Shown here piece by piece: positions 58,306-64,000 of a stretch of 64,000 bases of DNA. The position numbers and the translations under genes are program-made. Position 1 is the first letter of the stretch; each line of letters starts with the position of its first letter. The stretch lies in assembly GCA_039111635.1 (NCBI GenBank), contig JBCAQO010000003.1, positions 1,922,001-1,986,000 of the forward strand. The letters run 5' to 3'. The DNA is from Heterobasidion occidentale (Eukaryota > Basidiomycota > Agaricomycetes > Russulales > Bondarzewiaceae). The notes under the pieces are model-generated. The model did not search any database, was not told the DNA's origin, and worked only from the letters and a program-made list of their open reading frames with translations.

Positions 58306-59023
58306 GACTGACGAAGGAAAACCGGGGTTAACTCGTTAGTCGGATGTGCGCAAAGAAGAGGCAAGGAATGGGGAGGAGCAAAAGAGTGTCAGAGGCCGAT
58401 AGCCCAGGTGTTGTGCGGGAGGGAGAGAAAAGGCGACGGCGTTGCTTTTCCGATCGTCAATTCTTATATCCTTTCTTAGGTAAGCACGCCAAGAAACGCA
58501 CCGTCACCCGCACGGACCTGGCTGGCCATCGCTCCTTTGCAGCGATACGGTCATCATGTACCGAATAGCTTAGGTGCGCTCTGAGAGGTGTATTAAAGCT
58601 TCGCAGCAACATCGAAGATGGGATTCGGCGGCGGCATATGTGCCTGTGACCAACCGCCAACTCTGGAACCGACGCTTCTGAAGACAGGCCAGCACATCTA
58701 TTTGCGACTTTCAGGAAAGTCGTGAACAGCCGGCCTCAGGCAGTCCTCAGGCCCTGTTGCTATATCGTATATACAGTCTGCTGCCTGAATCTTGTCGCTC
58801 GTCATGACAACAAAACAGGCATATTGCGGTGATGAACACAGGCAAACAGCCTGGCCGCAGGAGGGCTGTCAACGCGTGTAGCGGAGTTTCGTTTGGGATC
58901 AAACAGGACGCGAATCGCCACTTCTCTCTTTCTCTTAACCTCCAAGTTTGACACGAAGAAACCGGTTCATCAAGTTCATCCGCTGTTCATTCAAAAGCAA
59001 AGTCTACCATCTCCACGCTCGAA
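58306..59023. other. Intergenic, 718 bp, divergent
   Basis: Upstream of GH128 (minus) and the RRM gene (plus). A CT-rich stretch just upstream of the RRM start (59000-59020) suits a fungal core promoter; nothing else was recognised. Confidence 0.45.
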
Positions 59024-60239
59024 ATGTCTGACGCCCCTGCCGCCCCCGTCACCGAAAACGGCGTGCCTCCGGTTGCGCAGGATCAGGTTGAAGAGGCCCC
59101 CGGCTTCAAGGTCAGTGATCGCTGCGCTACGACATGCCACGCGTCCTCTCACTCTTTTTGCAGGTCTTCGCCGGCAACCTTGCGTACTCTACCACGGATG
59201 AAGGGCTGAAGGCGTTCTTTGCGCCAGTCGAGAGCGATATGTACGTCTCGCTTAGCAGCGTTCGCTGGCATGCCACACATTTGCCATGAGCATCTGACCT
59301 TACGTATTTTCCCTCGTTCTCTCCTAGCATCTCCGCTCAGGTCATCATGCGAGGGAATAGGTCAGCGGGCTACGGCTTCGTTGCACTCACCAGCGCAGAG
59401 GCCGCGCAGAAGGCGGTAGAGGCTCTCGACAAGCAAGAGCTCGATGGTCGCCCGATCATCGTCGAAGTTGCCAAACCGGCCGAAGAGAAAGATAAAGAAA
59501 GAAAGGAAAAGAAGCCTCGCGCCCGACGCCCCGGCAGGCGCGGAGCCAAGGCTGTCACTGGCGAGGTCACTGAGGCCGAAGCCAACGGCGAGACCATCGA
59601 GGCCGAAGCTGGCAAGGCAGACGACGCTCCTGCCACTGGCGATGCTGATAAACCCAAGAAAAAAAAGAAAAAGACCACTGTAAGTCGCTCAATGTGTCAC
59701 TATAATCATCATCTGAAGCAGGAATTCTTCTTATCCTCTTTCAGAAGAAACCCAGGAGCACTGCCGAGGGCGAGACGACCGACGCCGCGGCGACAGAAGG
59801 TGAAGCTAAACCACCTCGCAAGAAGAGGGCTCCTCGTCCTCCTCGCCCTGCTGGGGAGCAGCCCGTTGGCGATCTATCCAAGACGGTGCTCTTCGTTGCG
59901 AACCTCGGATTCAACATCGATGATGCCGGCCTTGCCGCCTTGTTCACTGATGTTGGCATCAAGGTCAACAGCGCTCGCATTGTCCGTCGCCGCTGGGGAA
60001 GGCCGAGGAAGTCAAAGGGTTACGGCTTTGTTGATGTCGGTGACGAAGAGGAGCAGACGAAAGCCATCGCTGCTCTTGAGGGCAAGGAAGTTGGCGGAAG
60101 ACAGATTGCCGTCAAGATTGCGGTAGATGCCCAGACCAACGAAGAGAAGGAGGAGGGCAGTGCTGACCCGGTCACCGAATCTACTGCTGAGCAGGCCGAC
60201 GAGGAGGCTACCCCCGAGGCGACCATTGTCGCCTCGTAA
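59024..60239 (+). CDS. Two-RRM RNA-binding protein, Rnp24-like
   Basis: Four exons (59024-59110, 59164-59240, 59328-59679, 59745-60239) encode 336 residues. The first RRM has VFAGNLAYSTTDEGL (RNP2-like) and SAGYGFVALTSAE (RNP1). The second has VLFVANLGFNIDDAGL and SKGYGFVDVGDEE. Between them is a basic KKPRARRPGRRG patch, an acidic Ala/Glu stretch and a KKKKKK run; the tail is acidic. Two RRMs with a charged linker fit S. pombe Rnp24 and similar nucleolar or shuttling RNA-binding proteins. Gar2/nucleolin (RGG tail) is excluded because no RGG tail is present. All exon joins are in frame. Confidence 0.82.
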
Positions 60240-60619
60240 TTATTAGCCCATTCATAACTCACAATAACCACCGTTCCGTCACACCGTTTATGATGCCCAC
60301 TCGCAGATACACCTTTCCGTCTTTTCATACGGATGATGTTTCACTTCTTCGCTCCGATGTGATCATCGTCCAGTTGCGGTAGCACGTACTGTAAATTTGT
60401 ATGTTTTCGTTCGTGCTCTGATGCCTTCATTTTCTGCCTGGTATCAAGTTGTGTGGATCTTCTCGCAACGAAGATGCCTCTCTTCGTCTTCTTTCTCTTG
60501 AGTTCTTGAGTACTTTGAGTACTTGAACTGTTCAGCACACAAGTCACTGAGATAATCTGGCCAATGTGCGTTCTGCAAAGGGATTATGTACGCATGATCT
60601 GCACTCTGTCCTCCGCGTC
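60240..60619. other. Intergenic, no gene seen
   Basis: 3' flank of the RRM gene and promoter of the G-patch gene. Confidence 0.4.
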
Positions 60620-61862
60620 ATGGAGGACGAACATGATTATCTCTCTGACAAGTTCTTGGCCGAAGCTCTTCCCATTCAACAGCCAAAGACCTATGCGGAC
60701 AGGAGACGGCAAGCTCTCGCACATTCGCGCTCAAAGAATGATCAGAATAGGACCAAGAGCCGGAGGCAGCGCGAGCTACAGTCACGAGAGGAGGGTCTCA
60801 GCAAGAGCTTGTTCGAGAAGGCAGCTGAGGAAGAGGCCTTGCGCGGTGGGGCAGCTAACAAAGCTTTAGCAATGATGATGAAAATGGGATTCAAGCCGGG
60901 GCAGTCATTGGGCAGGGTAGACGAGGCAGCGGGTGGCACTTCAGAACCATCAGACGCGGGGATACCTATGGTAGCATCAGACAGAGAATCTTCATCAAAA
61001 GCTAACGATATCAGTCCTCAAAAAAATGCTCTCCAACAAAGGATTGAGCCTCTGCCGGTAAACGAGTGGGCAGGTATGGACATTACATCCATGCGAAACG
61101 TAACTTGTGTACTGAAAGTTCTTCATAGGCAGGAAGGGCATCGGGTTGGGCAAACGTGCAGCCTCGCCAAGTGATATCGAACGACAGGCGAAAGCGGCTA
61201 AACTTGAGGGTACAAATACTGATTCCTTCAGAGACCGCGCACGCCACGAGTTTGAGCAACGACGGGCTGAAAGCCAATTGCTCCTCGCACAAAATACGTG
61301 CATTGACCTTGACGAGAAGGCGGGCAAGCAGGTGAGCAACGGTATCCGTCGTCTTGCATCCATTTGCAATTCTTGATCCGCGCCTCTTGTATCTGGTTCC
61401 GTGAAGTTCAACGTGTTTTGGTTGAATCCCACCAACCCCGAGTCATTTCCAGAAGGGCTGTTAGAAGCCTTGGAGGGCGCATCCTTTACGATAACCAACT
61501 ACCAGGATGGTCTTGAGATACAGGAGCGCTTAAAATCCCAAATGCGTGCAGATGCCCTGCAGCCGCTCACGCCTGTTCTTAACGACGAAGTCGCGAAGCA
61601 GAAGGCCGAAAGTCAGGAAATTCCATTCTCGATGGAATCAGTGGATGAAGCAGCAGCCTTTCTGCACTTGAGCGTACGCCCAATGCATATTTTCGCGAGT
61701 CTTTGCTTATATGCGGTGAGACAGTCGAAGGCAAGGTTGGAGCAAGTTTTAGACTACCTCCGCAGTAGTTATTCCTATTGCTTCTGGTGTGGAACACGGT
61801 ACGAGGATATAGAGGAGATGACGCAGCAATGCCCAGGTGCAGACGAAGATGCACACGACTAA
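60620..61862 (+). CDS. G-patch domain protein, GPATCH11-like
   Basis: ATG 60620 starts MEDEHDYLSDKFLAEAL, the conserved acidic start of GPATCH11. A basic coiled region (RRQRELQSREEGLSKSL) leads to the first part of the G-patch, KALAMMMKMGFKPGQSLG. After GMDI an intron joins RKGIGLGKRA and the helix DRARHEFEQRRAESQLLLAQ. The C-terminal DUF4187 domain is clear: FNVFWLNP, LEQVLDYLRSSYSYCFWCG with a CxxC zinc-binding pair, and DIEEMTQQCPG. The Cys pair plus the later Cys fit a small zinc-binding end. GPATCH proteins activate DEAH helicases in RNA processing. Introns lie near 61076-61129, 61332-61406 and 61671-61731. The last junction could shift by a codon or two. Confidence 0.8.
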
Positions 61863-62184
61863 TATGTATCTGTGGTGGAACCACCCACGCATTTGTATCG
61901 TATATTGTATACCGCCCAAAGAAAACGACAGTGGCCAAACATCACTGGTGTTACATGAAGGCAAAAGCAAAACAATGCGTGGTGTGACACGCAATAAGGA
62001 ACGAATAGGGTGGGTTCAATGAGACAGAACAAAGATCGACCAGCAATGACTGTAAAGTGAGCGTCGATTCAGAAGCAAATGATGTCCATCGAGCAGGTCA
62101 AGGAGTGTGTGTACAATATGAGATCAGGTGCAATATACACCAGAAATGTCCACAATTGAGTCCTGATTTGAAAGGAAAGAAACT
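61863..62184. other. Intergenic between convergent genes
   Basis: 3' flanks of the G-patch gene and the next minus-strand gene. Nothing was recognised. Confidence 0.4.
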
Positions 62185-63078
62185 TCACAAACACTTTCGA
62201 ATCTCATGAGGTGATGTCGAGATTCGGATGCCATGATGACGGCGAGAGTCGTTGGAACCTTCGACCTCCATCGACTGGCCACTTGGCTGGATCACGGTCT
62301 CTGCTGAGGGAGAAGGGAGTAAAAATGATGGCAAAAGGGAAGGAAGGGCGGGGATCGCGACTGGTGATAGAGGTTCCAATACGTCATGTACGGAAGGAGG
62401 GAAAGTCGGCACGGTTGGAGACACAGAGGGACTGTGTGGGGATTTGCGACGAACGAAAGTGGAGATGGGGGTGATGGCGGGTAAGTCAGACTCTGTGGCC
62501 CAAGATTTCTGAGATCTATGGCCAGATCGCGACGCACTGCCAGATCGAGAGCCTCGTATTGACCGAGGGGACCCTGCCGACGAGTGGAGTGGCGAAGTGG
62601 AGAAAGCCTGTTACGATGCGCGGTTACCACATCGACTCATTATCAGATATCTAGGATACGCACTCGCTTCGGCATGTCGGCGTCTGCGTCAGAGTATATG
62701 GATGGCATGCTCATTTTTCTAGGAACCTGTAAACGCAGACGCATTAGCGAGGTTAACCGAAGCAATATGAGGGAGTGTAGCGCCCACATGTACAGCCAAA
62801 TATGGAGTATATCTCCCTTGCCCACGTCGTGGAACGTTGAACGCATCGACGTCGACACTACTATGGCGGCCGTGGCGAGAGGGTACGAGGAGGTAGTTGC
62901 CCGTCTGGGTGTGCTGTGGCCATGGAGAACCCGACTCATCGTCATGGGTAGAGGAGCAAGACGTCGCATTCGATGAGGAACGGGGTCGGCTAAACGCAGA
63001 GGAGCGCTGAGAGAAGGACGCCTCCTCTTCAAGTCCAAGGGATGCCATGAGCTCGACGAAAGACGGAAGAGAGGGCAT
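62185..63078 (-). CDS. Disordered Ser/Pro-rich protein, not recognised
   Basis: Minus strand, three exons. It begins MPSLPSFVELMASLGLEEEA, whose first 20 residues could form an amphipathic helix, continues RPRSSSNATSCSSTHDDESG and VPRKMSMPSIYSDADADMPK, and ends with RGSRSGSASRSGHRSQKSW and VSPTVPTFPPSVHDVLEPLS. A second short amphipathic patch HGIRISTSPHEIR closes the protein. No domain is visible; the Ser/Pro and Arg/Ser content suggests a phosphorylated regulator or scaffold. The start is ATG 63078, directly preceded by an in-frame GTG. Both introns have good donors (GTACAT and GTGCGT) and keep the frame. Confidence 0.55.
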
Positions 63079-64000
63079 CACGGTACGACAGCGTCAGGCT
63101 GAGGAGAGTTGTGATTAGACAACTTGGGTGGACCATGGGATTGCAGGACAGGCACGGTATATAAAAGTTGTGAGTTGGTAGGCAGACCCTAGATACGACA
63201 CGGTTACAGGGCGTGGCTGTGGCGGAGAGATAATTGTCGTCAAGCGTACAAGTTGCTATTTGCTGCCCGGCTCAGTTCGGCGCTCCCCCTTGTCCATCAG
63301 CGACTCCTCCGCCGTATCCAAGGCGATCCCACTTGAATATCCATAGACGACCATTATCATTTCCAGCTTAGCCTTCCTTCGCCCGAGAACTACACCCATC
63401 GTACCACAACCTACCACAAAGGGCGCTTGTACACAAACAACGGCTTCTTGACAACGACTTACCGCACGATCCTCTAGAACGCCATCATCATTTCATAGTA
63501 TCCTTCCGACCACCAGATGTCCCACCAGACACTATCGACTTGACGTTCCAATTGATGAGTCTCTCGAGTTGCACACCTCAGGAGTCAGCTGAGGACACGC
63601 AGCATACGTTGGGCTTGACATCCTAGAACGGCATCAACTGATATATCTCTATGAAAAGGGCTGCCATTGGCATCCCCTTAGAGGGTTATTAATACATTTC
63701 TCGGAGAATGATGGAGTGAACGACAAACGTGGTCGACCCATCGATCAACATCAGTCAGGCTTCTTATATCTGTCTCAAGAGCACCCACTGTGTGAGATGA
63801 TACGTGGTCTCCGCGAGCTTTTCGTTCTGACCATATTGTGTAGGAAAGTCCTCTCAGTTGGATGATTTCAGGTTTCACAGTGTCAATCTTGCGCGGATGC
63901 GCAAAGAATCGAGATGCACAGCTAGCGGAGGTGTCAGCCACAACCCGCCACAACGACAGACAACGACCAATTCGTATATGTGGCAACCAGATGTTACGTC
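63079..64000. other. Right-edge intergenic region
   Basis: A 922-bp tract without a supported gene, containing T/C-rich sequence near 63340-63480 and the promoter of the minus-strand gene. Frames at 63678-63986 have no domain. A gene beyond the window may use part of it. Confidence 0.4.

Overview
This window is nuclear DNA of a filamentous basidiomycete, most likely an Agaricomycete. Genes are dense, lie on both strands and are cut by many introns, most about 48-60 nt long with GT..AG ends. The gene content is fungal: Kcs1, Arg8, Hem1, Lys12, Sfr1, Inn1/Fic1, GH125, GH128 and a DUF6593-type gene family I associate with Agaricomycetes. I see no operons, CRISPR array, prophage or intact transposon. 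All exon models come from reading frames, splice consensus and remembered family conservation; no search was run.

Layout. 0-9 kb: 3' part of an inositol hexakisphosphate kinase, a divergent pair of mitochondrial genes (QCR9 and uS11m), a CLD1-type alpha/beta hydrolase, and an unrecognised gene built from duplicated exons that carry lysine-x-glutamate motifs. 9-23.3 kb: an IME4/METTL3-like m6A methyltransferase, Sfr1/Mei5, a damaged secreted aspartic protease, SND2/TMEM208, a SNAPc-type Myb protein, TAF8 and riboflavin kinase. 23.6-39.3 kb: an intron-containing tRNA-Lys, Cwc21/SRRM2, ARG8, HEM1, a WKF-domain protein, ARL1, Cdt2, LYS12 and a disordered protein. 40-52.4 kb: a GH125 mannosidase, an Inn1/Fic1-like C2 protein, a small membrane protein, a WD40 gene with a 196-bp exon-intron repeat, and an M28 aminopeptidase. 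52.5-64 kb: uL11m, a DUF6593-type protein, an AhpD-like protein, a GH128 glucanase, a two-RRM protein, a G-patch protein and a disordered protein.

Functional themes are mitochondrial metabolism and translation (QCR9, uS11m, uL11m, ARG8, HEM1, LYS12, possibly CLD1), RNA transcription, splicing and modification (SNAPc-Myb, TAF8, Cwc21, METTL3-like, G-patch, RRM), genome maintenance (Sfr1, Cdt2) and secreted hydrolases (protease, GH125, M28, GH128). I see no dedicated gene cluster. Several neighbours share short divergent promoters: QCR9/uS11m, SND2/SNAPc-Myb, TAF8/FMN1, WKF/ARL1, Cdt2/LYS12 and M28/uL11m.

Caution on quality. About a dozen otherwise well conserved genes are broken by one- or two-base losses inside conserved exons. 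All have the polarity of deletions, some at G or T runs or dinucleotide repeats. Essential genes are among them, so consensus errors are the simplest explanation; true pseudogenes are possible for the aspartic protease. The most interesting apparently genuine signals are an 8-8-8 insertion that seems to have turned an exon into intron (7236-7259), two cases of tandem exon-intron duplication, a PIP-box-like motif upstream of Cdt2, and a tRNA intron complementary to its own acceptor stem.
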